Assembly (NCBI GenBank): GCA_947372405.1
Contig: CANBTO010000214.1
Span: forward strand, 1-8,011
Direction of reading: 5' to 3'
Source: Verrucomicrobiaceae bacterium
GTDB taxonomy: Bacteria > Verrucomicrobiota > Verrucomicrobiae > Verrucomicrobiales > Akkermansiaceae
DNA: 8,011 nucleotides
A model generated the notes under the pieces. That model was not told where the DNA came from. It made no database searches and saw only the letters and a list, made by a program, of their open reading frames with translations. Below, piece by piece: positions 1 through 6,549 of this stretch (its first letter is position 1; each line of letters begins with the position of its first letter). The translations under genes and the position numbers were made by a program.

Positions 1-398
1 GATTTCCACCCGATCAACGAGGCTTTCGATGCCACGGCAATCTGATGGCCGCCCACTTCAAAACGGTCCGCGTCCACGATCACATCGGAATAACGCCTGC
101 CGGACATGCGGGTGAAGATGTCGATCTGGCATTGCTCGGTTTCCTCGACGATCCGGATGGCTCCTTCCTCATCATTGAAGTCCTCGGGAGAAAGTTCCCT
201 GGCAAATCCTTCACCATAGGTGGCCAATCGTTCCAAAAGCCGATCAACGTTCGAAGGGCTGCCATCAATCAAAAGATCCACATCCTCCGTGAGACGCACG
301 TATCCCTGGATCGATACGGCGATGCCACCGACCACGATGAAATCCACACCCGCCTCAGCGAGCAGGACCAACAACTTTTCGAACGAGGGTTCCATCAT
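1..398 (-). CDS. Nucleotidyltransferase-fold protein (MNT/AbiEii/DUF6036-like), 3' end outside the window
   Basis: The 132 visible residues give the start of a minimal nucleotidyltransferase of the polymerase-beta superfamily. The GG motif is at residues 24-25 (FIVVGGIAVSIQGY), followed by the acidic pair D39 and D41 (RLTEDVDLLID). A third candidate acid is D93 (CQIDIFTR). This is the G-G, D-x-D, D arrangement expected for metal-dependent nucleotidyl transfer. The SKASLIGWK segment near the cut resembles the region of family members that leads into the C-terminal helices. The frame is closed by a stop at 429-431, and two ATGs are available, at 398 and 395. The gene overlaps the small ORF at 355-534 by 44 bases, so the two may be translationally coupled. 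Relatives include toxin-antitoxin and abortive-infection enzymes as well as many proteins of unknown role, so the biological function is open. No Shine-Dalgarno sequence precedes the start. Confidence 0.85.
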   Translation of the reverse strand, partial: MMEPSFEKLLVLLAEAGVDFIVVGGIAVSIQGYVRLTEDVDLLIDGSPSNVDRLLERLATYGEGFARELSPEDFNDEEGAIRIVEETEQCQIDIFTRMSGRRYSDVIVDADRFEVGGHQIAVASKASLIGWK

Positions 399-534
399 TG
401 GCAGGAGGCGACCAGGGTTTCTGCCGGATCATCCAAGCATTGCGGCGCAGCATCTCAAGACGTTGAAGCGGAGGCAACTTGGACAAGCTGCCTCCCACTC
501 TCTTTTTCAACGGTTCTTGGAAGGGATCGATCAT
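355..534 (-). CDS. Small 59-aa hypothetical protein upstream of the nucleotidyltransferase
   Basis: A 59-codon ORF begins MIDPFQEPLKKRVGG and ends KVVGPAR. It lies in a different frame from the nucleotidyltransferase and overlaps its first 44 bases. It is hydrophilic and basic, with a probable short helix around LPPLQRLEMLRRNAWMI (residues 20-36) and a Trp/Pro-rich stretch (RQKPWSPP, 37-44). I do not recognise the family. Support comes from its position: it fills most of the gap between the metallophosphoesterase gene and the nucleotidyltransferase, on the same strand. Small uncharacterised ORFs just upstream of such nucleotidyltransferases are a common arrangement. The ATG at 534 is the only ATG between the upstream in-frame stop and this segment. 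It has no clear ribosome binding site. It could be a partner or antitoxin-like protein, or a non-coding artefact. Confidence 0.5.
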   Translation of the reverse strand: MIDPFQEPLKKRVGGSLSKLPPLQRLEMLRRNAWMIRQKPWSPPANDGTLVRKVVGPAR

Positions 535-601
535 GAATTCAAGGTATTTGCCTTCATGGCTGGAGACTACGGGATCGCAGCCGTTTTTCCAGAAATTTCA
601 T

Positions 602-618
602 AAGGAGCGACACTCCTT
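602..618 (-). terminator. Small hairpin after the metallophosphoesterase gene, possible weak terminator
   Basis: A 6-bp perfect stem (AAGGAG at 602-607 with CTCCTT at 613-618) encloses a 5-base loop. It lies 15 bases beyond the metallophosphoesterase stop codon in the minus direction. No T-tract follows it on the minus strand, so it is not a standard intrinsic terminator. It may pause transcription or protect the 3' end, or be chance. Confidence 0.2.
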
Positions 619-632
619 GCTGTCCGCCCAAT

Positions 633-2057
633 TCACTTCACGCCAGGCCTGATGACGTAGCTGTCCAAGACCGGCGCTGGATCATCCCTTCCGGGTTTGC
701 TGCCAAGGAAACGGACGGTCGCCACGGTTGGAGAGACATCGATGCTCAATACACCGGGACTGGGAAGCAAAGAGCCCGATTTGTAACCATACTCCTCGGC
801 ACTGCGTGTACTGCCCCTGAACGAGGAGGGCTGTGGAACTTCCTGATAGATGATGCCGTCGAGTTCCTGTTTCACATAGAGGTGGTCATGGCCGTGAAAG
901 ACGGCGCTGACGCCATGATCCAGCAGGAGCTGATGGACGGGTTTCGGCCAGCCGGGGCGTTTGTCCTTGAAGACATCGCTACCATCGAGATTGCGTCCTC
1001 CCCATTCGAAATACTTCGCCGCCTCCGCACCGCCACGTCCCTCCTTGGACTCGCCGCCGGCGAGGTGGTGGATGAAGACGAATTTGAACTTCGATCGACT
1101 GCCTTCGAGGGTGTGCTTGAGCCAGTCGTATTGCTCGCGGCCGAGCGTGCGCGGCCAGTTGTCGCCTTCCTTGCTGCGGCCGGTGGTGAACCAGAAAGGA
1201 TCGAGCACGATGAACTGCGCGTCACCCCAAACCCAGGCGTAGTAATCTCCCAACAGACCCGCGACGGGATGCGGGGTGGAGTTTCCGGTGTAAAAATCAT
1301 TGGGAACCGGATTCGGAAAATAGCGTTTGCGTTGGGAGTTGGACCACACCGCCATCGAGTCCGGTCCGCTGCCATGTTTGTCCACGGTTTCACCATCGTG
1401 GTTGCCGAGCACGAGGAAAACGGGCGCGCTGTGGCCGATGAGTCCGAAGTAATACCGCTGGGAAAGATACAGCGGCGCGGCGTCCGTGTAGTCCTCATAC
1501 TTGTCGCACATGAAAGTGTCGCCGAGGTCGATATGGAAATCCGGCTTCGCGGCGAGTGAGTTGGTGAGGCTTTGCTGATAGACGTCCGCGGAGGTGCCGG
1601 GATCGAGGTGCGAGTCCGCCTGCAGCGTGAATGTGAATGCGCTTCCCGGCAGACGAGCGGTGGTGAAGGAATACTCGGGGCTGTGTTCAACCTCCTTTGC
1701 ACCCGCAAGCCGGCTGTGAAACTGATAGTAATAGCGGGTGTCCGGCAACAAGGGCGACAGAATGACCACGAGAGGCTCGCCGGCCTTCAGTGAGGCGTTT
1801 CGGGTTTTCTCCGTGAGCTTGCCCGGCGCGATGCCGTAGCTGACGAAGCCTTCGCGATTCTGATAGGCGAGGATGCTGAGCGTGACGGCGGTTTGGGTGG
1901 GGCGGCCGAGGATGAGGTCGTATGGATGCGCGGGGACTTGGATTTCCGGAGCATCGGGCTTCATGCTTTCGCCACCACGGCCTCTGGCACGCTCCTGTTG
2001 AGCGTAACAGGTGAGTCCGGCGACCAGCGCGAGAATGAACAAGGGCCGGTATTTCAT
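633..2057 (-). CDS. Exported purple-acid-phosphatase-like metallophosphoesterase
   Basis: The 474-aa protein starts with a signal peptide (KYRPLFILALVAGLTCYA, probable cleavage after residue 19). A short RG-rich segment follows (ERARGRGGES, 22-31). Residues about 44-133 look like the fibronectin-III-type N-terminal domain of purple acid phosphatases (LPDTRYYYQF, YSFTTARLP). The catalytic calcineurin-like domain then shows all family metal motifs: D148-x-H150 (ADSHLD), GD180TF, GNHD at 218-221, H330-H331 and HGHDH at 388-392. These ligands hold the dinuclear metal centre that hydrolyses phosphate esters. The substrate cannot be told, and mono- or diester activity in the periplasm or outside the cell is likely. 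Its ATG overlaps the sulfatase stop codon (ATGA, 2054-2057), so it is probably the last or a middle gene of the leftward operon and translated by re-initiation. No Shine-Dalgarno sequence is seen. Confidence 0.93.
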   Translation of the reverse strand: MKYRPLFILALVAGLTCYAQQERARGRGGESMKPDAPEIQVPAHPYDLILGRPTQTAVTLSILAYQNREGFVSYGIAPGKLTEKTRNASLKAGEPLVVILSPLLPDTRYYYQFHSRLAGAKEVEHSPEYSFTTARLPGSAFTFTLQADSHLDPGTSADVYQQSLTNSLAAKPDFHIDLGDTFMCDKYEDYTDAAPLYLSQRYYFGLIGHSAPVFLVLGNHDGETVDKHGSGPDSMAVWSNSQRKRYFPNPVPNDFYTGNSTPHPVAGLLGDYYAWVWGDAQFIVLDPFWFTTGRSKEGDNWPRTLGREQYDWLKHTLEGSRSKFKFVFIHHLAGGESKEGRGGAEAAKYFEWGGRNLDGSDVFKDKRPGWPKPVHQLLLDHGVSAVFHGHDHLYVKQELDGIIYQEVPQPSSFRGSTRSAEEYGYKSGSLLPSPGVLSIDVSPTVATVRFLGSKPGRDDPAPVLDSYVIRPGVK

Positions 2058-3442
2058 GGTTTTTCAGGGCGACGTCCGCCGCGCTTGCCGCGAGGAGCTG
2101 GATCCCCGGGGTTGGCGGGATCATAGTTTGGATTCGACGTCGGCATCTGTGCATTGACGGACGTCAGATAGGCAGTGAGGCGCTTGTCGAGATCCGCAAC
2201 GCGGTCATGCATCTGGTCCGCGAGATTGTTGCGTTCACCGGAATCCTTCGAGAGATCAAAGAGCAGTTTGTCACCTGATTCATAGACTCGGATCAGTTTG
2301 AAATCGCCGAGAATGATGGCGGAGGCGGGACCGCGGGAGTCCTTGTCGTAGTGTGGAAAATGAACGATGAATTCCTCGCGCGGCCGCTTGACCGTGCCGG
2401 TGCCTTCATGGGTGAGGACGGACGCGAAGCTTCCGCCGTCGAGGTTCTTTGGCAGCGGCTCCTTCGCTCCTGATAGATCGGCGAAGGTCGGCAACAGGTC
2501 GATCGCGCTGACGAAAACATGCGAACAGACACCGGCCTTGATGCCGGGTCCGCGGATGATGAAAGGCACACGGAGTCCGCCTTCGGAAACCGTGCCTTTG
2601 CCACCTGCTAGCGGAGGGTTCCTCCCGGGCGTGCCGTGGTCGGTGGTATAGAGAATATAAGTGTTGCCTGAGATACCGAGTCGGTCCACCGCATCGAGGA
2701 TCTGGCCGACGGTTTGATCGACAGTGTCCATTTCCGCCTGATTCTGGTCGGGTGATCGTGGTTTTCCACCACCGCCTTTTTCGTTCTGGCTCGGATAGTG
2801 CGACATCTGGAGATAGAACGGTTTTCCGGATTTCACCTGGCGTTCCATGAAATCAATTCCCTTAGCAGTCATGGCGAGCGCCTGTTTCGGATTGGGATTG
2901 GCAACATCCTCCGGGCCACCGTTTCCATTCGGGCCGTCGTTTTCATCAAAGCCATGTTGCGAGGGGGAGACTCGCCCGACGTGCCATTTCCCGAAATGGG
3001 CAGTGGCGTAGCCTGCGGATTTCAGCAATTCACCGATGGTCACTTCCGATGTGGGCAATTCCATGGAAGCCTGTGGCGGCTGGAGTTTGGAAGTGACTTC
3101 AGCCTGTCGTTTTCCATCACCGATGAATGTCATGTGCAGTGCGGCGGGAGTGCGACCGGTGAATAGCGCCGCACGGGATGGCGTGCAGCGCGGAGAAGCG
3201 GCATAACCGTTGGAAAATCGCATGCCGTCTTTGGCAAGGCGTTCAAGATTAGGGGTCTTGAGTGTCGCGCTCTTCGATGCTGGATCGCGGTCGTCCATCT
3301 GCACTGAAGAGCTCGACCATCCGGAACCCTCCCCGAGAATGACAATGAAATTGGGTCGAGTGACTTCGGCGGCATCAGCAGCGATTGACAGGATCGAGCA
3401 GAGGAGCATTGTTGCTTTCATAGTCATGGAGGATGGCGTCAT
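2054..3442 (-). CDS. Exported type I (formylglycine) sulfatase with atypical first metal motif
   Basis: The 462-aa protein belongs to the alkaline-phosphatase-like sulfatases, which hydrolyse sulfate esters. The signature CTPSRAALFTGR (C86, R90) marks the cysteine to be converted to formylglycine. Other active-site elements are GKWHVG (K152, H154), SHYP (H215), TTDHG (D268, H269) and GGKGTVSEGG (K282). The usual Asp-Asp pair after the first strand is replaced by ILGEGSGW (E38, G39), with MDD (D50, D51) nearby. A signal peptide is present (MLLCSILSIAADAA). Translation may start at the ATG at 3442, or at ATGs at 3427 or 3421. The 3421 start gives the more typical MKATMLLC signal peptide. The C-terminus carries a basic Gly/Arg/Pro tail (RGKRGGRRPEKP). 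The gene lies 44 bases after the YHYH gene and overlaps the metallophosphoesterase start by 4 bases. A maturase must be encoded elsewhere. The substrate is unknown, and a sulfated polysaccharide is plausible. Confidence 0.95.
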   Translation of the reverse strand: MTPSSMTMKATMLLCSILSIAADAAEVTRPNFIVILGEGSGWSSSSVQMDDRDPASKSATLKTPNLERLAKDGMRFSNGYAASPRCTPSRAALFTGRTPAALHMTFIGDGKRQAEVTSKLQPPQASMELPTSEVTIGELLKSAGYATAHFGKWHVGRVSPSQHGFDENDGPNGNGGPEDVANPNPKQALAMTAKGIDFMERQVKSGKPFYLQMSHYPSQNEKGGGGKPRSPDQNQAEMDTVDQTVGQILDAVDRLGISGNTYILYTTDHGTPGRNPPLAGGKGTVSEGGLRVPFIIRGPGIKAGVCSHVFVSAIDLLPTFADLSGAKEPLPKNLDGGSFASVLTHEGTGTVKRPREEFIVHFPHYDKDSRGPASAIILGDFKLIRVYESGDKLLFDLSKDSGERNNLADQMHDRVADLDKRLTAYLTSVNAQMPTSNPNYDPANPGDPAPRGKRGGRRPEKP

Positions 3443-3486
3443 GCGAGAGTGGAACCATTGCTTAAGAGATCACGAGCGATGAAATT

Positions 3487-5727
3487 TCAGCGAAGTGGAA
3501 CTCCCGTGACATCGAGATCAGGCGTGGTATTCCAACGGGGTTTCCAGCCGGGTTTCTCGATCTTCGTTCGGAACAGGATCGTGTTGTCTAGGTCGAGATC
3601 TTCGGACCAGATGAACTTGGCACCGCTGAAATCGGCATTGTGAAACGCTTCTTTCGGATTCACACGCTCCTCGGTGTATTCGGTGGCTTGAGGCCACTGG
3701 CTGTCGTCGAAATTCACGGCAAACCAATTCGCGGGAATCGGGGTGTGTTCGACTTTTGGATTCGCAGCGTCGTGATTGAGCGGGCCTTTGAAAAAACATT
3801 TCGCCTTCCATGTGGCGTTGCTGACCGTGCCGTCCGCGAATTTGAGGATAAACCCGCCGTCACCAATGTGGTTTCCATATTCCATGCCCGTCTTCGGATC
3901 CGCATTGTCCTTGGCCATGACCGCGATCGTCATGGGATATTCGGGCAGGATGTTCACAGTGACGACATTGTGCGGCAGGAAGTCGATCGGATCCACGGCG
4001 ACAAGCTTGCCATTGATGTAAAGCATGAACCAGTTGTCTGCGTAGACGTTGACCTTGATCGTGTCGCCGAGGGTGGGTTTGACGATGCCACCGCCCGATG
4101 TGGAATCAGGTGCCGGTCTTCTTTGTGAAGGCTCCGGAGGCGGATTATTGCTAGATCGGTCATCCTGTCGCGGCGTGCGCTGACGACCGCCAGGTTCCGG
4201 ACGTGCACCCGGAGGCGGATCGCCGCCGGTAGCCTTGCTCGAATAGACCACATTCAGTTCGGCGGTCGCGAGGATGCTCCCTTGCATGGCCCCAAGCAGG
4301 GTTTCGCGATTCACCTGCGCGGGCTGGCCAGTGATTTTAGCAGAGGCGGAAAGAGCATACAACGTGAGCGTGTAGGTCTTCGGTCCCGGCCCCCTTGAAT
4401 GCGGCGGTTCGTAGCCGATTTGACCCTTGAATCCGGTACCTACCTTGCCGATGCCTTTAACGTTCTTCGGCAGGCTCGTCACATCCGCAGGAATATCATA
4501 GAGCGTCCAATACCACTTCGCCGCACCTTCGGGATCGATGTGGTGCATGATCAGTGCATAACTTTTCGTTCCGGCGGGAGCACCGCTCCATTCGAGAGGC
4601 AGCGTCGAACCGCTGCCGTCGCCCGTGTAGTCGATTGGAAGATTGCCGCCATCCTTAACCTCTGAGCTACGCAGGACAAATGACCCGGCCGGTTTTTGAC
4701 TAACGGCTTTTGGCGGTTCCGGGGCTTTTTCTTGTCCGCCTGGGCGCTCGTCCCTTCGCGGCGGAGGACTTCCTTGTTGGGGTGGCCCGCCACCACCCCG
4801 GCGTTCACTGGCACGATAGGTTTCCTCGCTCTTGGTGCCATCTGCGCTGATGAACTGGAATTTCCACGCACCATCGCCCATGTTGGTGTAATTCACCGCC
4901 GCGGGCTTGTCGTTCACGCTGTATTGGAGAGCGAATGTCTTGTCATCCGGAGAAGCTTTGAAGCCGGTGATCTTCGCGCCGCGCAGCGGTGGTTGATCGC
5001 GGCGCACCGGTTGTGCATGGGGTTGCGGATCGACCTGCCCTTCCCGTTCCACCACCTCACCATGGAATGCACTCTGCAAATAAGGACGCCGTGTCGCGGC
5101 ATGATAGTGATAACCAAGCGCCGGAGTCTCATGACCATGGCATTTGTCCAGTTTGCCGATCACCGATCCATCCGGCTCGGTGAGACCGTAAATGGGATAG
5201 CCGTCCAGCGCCCAGGCGATCGGCCTGCTCTTGCCCAGGATGCTTTGGAGATGCAGCGGTGCCACGTGATAGTGGTAATCGTCCCCGCGACCGCAATGAC
5301 CTCCCCACTGGTCAAGCTCGCCGATTTCAGCGGACACCTCACCGCGGTTGTTCTGCGGATTGAAAATGGGGATGCCGTTTGCAGCGATCGCGATGGCTCC
5401 GCGAAGGAAGTGGCCCTCGATCAACTGCGGCTCCTTGGCCGGCACCGGATGCAAAGGGATGCGCCACGCGTTTTCGCCCGTATAGGCCTGCGGCAGCGGC
5501 ACCTGCTGTTGCCACGCCGTGATCCCGACCATCATGTTGTGGGACGGCAGGCCGTTGCTTTCGACGTAGAGAAAGCTCGCGTCCCAACGCGATTTCACCT
5601 TCGGTTCGAATGCGTCGAACGCAGCGGCCTGTTGCGGGCGAACTCCTTCAGAAGTGGCCGTGCCGGAAAAACAAACAAATCCGGCAACAGCAAAAGCGCG
5701 GAACGTCGGCGAAATCGTCGTTTTCAT
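3487..5727 (-). CDS. Exported multidomain protein: YHYH domain + PEBP/YbhB domain + C-terminal beta-rich domain
   Basis: The 746-aa protein has a signal peptide (about 1-26). Its first domain (about 48-230) is a YHYH domain with two His/Cys half-sites: HCGRGDDYHYH (144-154) and CHGHETPALGYHYH (196-209). These suggest a metal site and perhaps a C145-C196 disulfide. A small module follows (GAKITGFKASPDDKTFALQY to about 305), then a Pro/Arg/Gly/Gln linker (about 308-346). Residues about 349-495 are a phosphatidylethanolamine-binding-protein/YbhB domain: SSEVKDGGNLPIDYTGDG, LEWSGAPAGTKSYALI, HIDPEG (D398, P399), WTLYDIPADVTSLP, GYEPPHSRGPGP and YTLTLYAL. A second low-complexity linker (about 500-546) leads to a C-terminal domain (about 553-723) with VNVYADNWFMLYING and FIWSEDLDLDN, probably a jelly-roll-like binding module. 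It is the first gene of the leftward operon and starts 63 bases from the direct repeats. No catalytic residues are recognised. A ligand- or metal-binding role is inferred. Confidence 0.92.
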   Translation of the reverse strand: MKTTISPTFRAFAVAGFVCFSGTATSEGVRPQQAAAFDAFEPKVKSRWDASFLYVESNGLPSHNMMVGITAWQQQVPLPQAYTGENAWRIPLHPVPAKEPQLIEGHFLRGAIAIAANGIPIFNPQNNRGEVSAEIGELDQWGGHCGRGDDYHYHVAPLHLQSILGKSRPIAWALDGYPIYGLTEPDGSVIGKLDKCHGHETPALGYHYHAATRRPYLQSAFHGEVVEREGQVDPQPHAQPVRRDQPPLRGAKITGFKASPDDKTFALQYSVNDKPAAVNYTNMGDGAWKFQFISADGTKSEETYRASERRGGGGPPQQGSPPPRRDERPGGQEKAPEPPKAVSQKPAGSFVLRSSEVKDGGNLPIDYTGDGSGSTLPLEWSGAPAGTKSYALIMHHIDPEGAAKWYWTLYDIPADVTSLPKNVKGIGKVGTGFKGQIGYEPPHSRGPGPKTYTLTLYALSASAKITGQPAQVNRETLLGAMQGSILATAELNVVYSSKATGGDPPPGARPEPGGRQRTPRQDDRSSNNPPPEPSQRRPAPDSTSGGGIVKPTLGDTIKVNVYADNWFMLYINGKLVAVDPIDFLPHNVVTVNILPEYPMTIAVMAKDNADPKTGMEYGNHIGDGGFILKFADGTVSNATWKAKCFFKGPLNHDAANPKVEHTPIPANWFAVNFDDSQWPQATEYTEERVNPKEAFHNADFSGAKFIWSEDLDLDNTILFRTKIEKPGWKPRWNTTPDLDVTGVPLR

Positions 5728-5745
5728 GCCGTGACACTACCACAT

Positions 5746-5755
5746 CGCGGATTAA
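5746..5755 (+). promoter_or_regulatory. Outlying copy of the intergenic motif, inverted relative to the tandem repeats
   Basis: CGCGGATTAA on the plus strand matches 9 of 10 bases of the tandem-repeat copy CGGGGATTAA, which is read on the minus strand. It lies 18 bases upstream of the YHYH gene start, so a protein bound here could affect leftward transcription. One isolated 10-bp match may be chance. Confidence 0.3.
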
Positions 5756-5763
5756 GGACGCAT

Positions 5764-5841
5764 GAATGAGCAACTTTACACGGACCTTTTTCAACCCCGT
5801 TTATCTCCGGTTAATCCCCGATCTGCCAAACTTGCTCATTC
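5764..5841. repeat. 10-bp perfect inverted repeat flanking the tandem repeats
   Basis: GAATGAGCAA at 5764-5773 is the exact reverse complement of TTGCTCATTC at 5832-5841. The arms are 58 bases apart and enclose the three direct repeats at 5790-5820. The arms could be paired binding sites of a second regulator or the two ends of a DNA loop. A 10-bp match in 171 bp of intergenic DNA is not expected often by chance. Confidence 0.45.
5790..5820 (-). promoter_or_regulatory. Three tandem 10-bp direct repeats, candidate response-regulator operator
   Basis: Read on the minus strand, the three units are CGGGGATTAA (5820-5811), CGGAGATAAA (5809-5800) and CGGGGTTGAA (5799-5790). They fit the consensus CGGRGWTNAA with a helical-turn period of 10-11 bp. 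OmpR/PhoB-family regulators bind head-to-tail direct repeats with this period, and such a regulator is encoded at 5899. The array sits 63 bases from the YHYH start and 38 bases from the -35 box of the regulator promoter, so it could serve either direction. The leftward operon is the likelier target. Binding is inference. Confidence 0.55.
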
Positions 5842-5842
5842 C

Positions 5843-5852
5843 CGCGACTTAA
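5843..5852 (+). promoter_or_regulatory. Weak motif copy just upstream of the rightward -35 box
   Basis: CGCGACTTAA matches the other outlying copy (5746-5755) at 8 of 10 positions and shares the TTAA end. It ends 5 bases before the TTGGCA box, where an activator could touch RNA polymerase and support autoregulation. The match is weak. Confidence 0.2.
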
Positions 5853-5857
5853 TGAAA

Positions 5858-5886
5858 TTGGCAACTCCAGTCCGCCACTCTATACC
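5858..5886 (+). promoter_or_regulatory. Sigma70-type promoter of the two-component operon
   Basis: TTGGCA (5858-5863) and TATACC (5881-5886) are separated by exactly 17 bases and each resembles the -35 and -10 consensus. Transcription would start near 5892-5894, only about 5-7 bases before the ATG at 5899, giving an almost leaderless mRNA. This fits the absence of any ribosome binding site there. Confidence 0.55.
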
Positions 5887-5898
5887 TCATCCCGATCC

Positions 5899-6549
5899 AT
5901 GAGACTCCTTGTAGTGGAAGACGAACCCGATCTGCTCGCCGGCCTCGCTCGGGCGCTTCGCAAGCAGGGCTATGCCGTGGACACCGCCGCTGATGGTGAG
6001 GACGGGCTCCACAAGGCGCTGACCACTGACTTCGACGCCATCGTGCTCGACGTCATGCTGCCTGTCATCGACGGCTGGAAAATCCTCTCCCGCCTGCGCG
6101 AAATCAAATCCACACCCGTCCTCATGCTCACCGCCGGCGACGCCACCGCCGACCGGGTGCGCGGACTCGACACCGGGGCGGACGACTATCTCGTAAAACC
6201 CTTCGATCTACCCGAACTCTTCGCCCGCCTGCGCGCAATCATCCGCCGTAGCGCCAATCTGTCAAAACCCACGCTGGATGTCGGCGATGTCCACATTGAC
6301 ACCGCCGCCCGCACCGTCGCCCGCAACGGAGAGCCGGTCATCCTCACCGCGCGTGAATATGTCATGCTCGAATACCTCGCCCTGCATCGCGGCGAGGTCG
6401 TCACCCGGACGGACCTCTATGAACATCTCTTCGATGAAAACGAGGCAACGCTTTCCAACATCCTCGACGTCCATGTCTTCAATCTCCGCAGGAAACTCGG
6501 ACAGGATTTCATCACCACCCGCCGGGGTCACGGCTACTGCATCGAATGA
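5899..6549 (+). CDS. OmpR/PhoB-family response regulator transcription factor
   Basis: The 216-aa protein has a receiver domain (1 to about 115) and a winged-helix DNA-binding domain (about 126-216). Receiver residues are all present: acidic E7/D8, phospho-acceptor D51 (VLDVMLP), T78 (LMLTAGD) and K100 (YLVKPFD). The effector shows LTAREYVMLEYL (149-160), the recognition-helix region NILDVHVFNLRRKL (187-200) and the closing wing TTRRGHGYCIE. Phosphorylation by the kinase encoded next should promote dimerisation and binding to direct-repeat DNA. Its closest look is to the CusR/QseB type of regulator, but I do not assign a symbol. The start codon follows a promoter by only a few bases. The stop overlaps the kinase start (ATGA, 6546-6549), implying coupled translation. 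Likely targets are the divergent secreted-protein operon and its own promoter. Confidence 0.97.
   Translation: MRLLVVEDEPDLLAGLARALRKQGYAVDTAADGEDGLHKALTTDFDAIVLDVMLPVIDGWKILSRLREIKSTPVLMLTAGDATADRVRGLDTGADDYLVKPFDLPELFARLRAIIRRSANLSKPTLDVGDVHIDTAARTVARNGEPVILTAREYVMLEYLALHRGEVVTRTDLYEHLFDENEATLSNILDVHVFNLRRKLGQDFITTRRGHGYCIE

Noticed and set aside
1..534. A complete toxin-antitoxin or abortive-infection system
   Set aside because: Only part of the nucleotidyltransferase is visible and the small ORF has no recognisable antitoxin fold. The fold alone does not prove a defence role.
45..536. Plus-strand ORF of 163 codons at the left end
   Set aside because: It is antisense to the nucleotidyltransferase, whose GG and D-x-D motifs are clear, and shows no family resemblance.
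554..601. A 15-codon ORF (MKFLEKRLRSRSLQP) on the minus strand before the 59-aa ORF
   Set aside because: It is too short to support, and has no ribosome binding site or conserved signal. Its first bases resemble the kinase start, but this looks like chance.
882..1559. Plus-strand ORF of 225 codons opposite the metallophosphoesterase
   Set aside because: It is an antisense shadow. The minus strand carries all the metal-binding motifs of a known family.
872..1708. Minus-strand ORF of 278 codons inside the metallophosphoesterase
   Set aside because: It is an out-of-frame product rich in Ser, Arg, Thr and Pro, typical of a shifted frame, and lies wholly within a real gene.
4696..5769. Plus-strand ORF of 357 codons opposite the YHYH gene
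   Set aside because: It is a mirror of the YHYH gene's codon structure in GC-rich DNA. It has no recognisable domain, while the minus strand encodes clear YHYH and PEBP motifs.
5725..5800. A sigma70 promoter for the leftward operon
   Set aside because: TTGAAA (5794-5789) and TAAAGT (5778-5773) are present on the minus strand but wrongly spaced. No convincing pair with a 16-18 base spacer was found, which may itself fit activator dependence.
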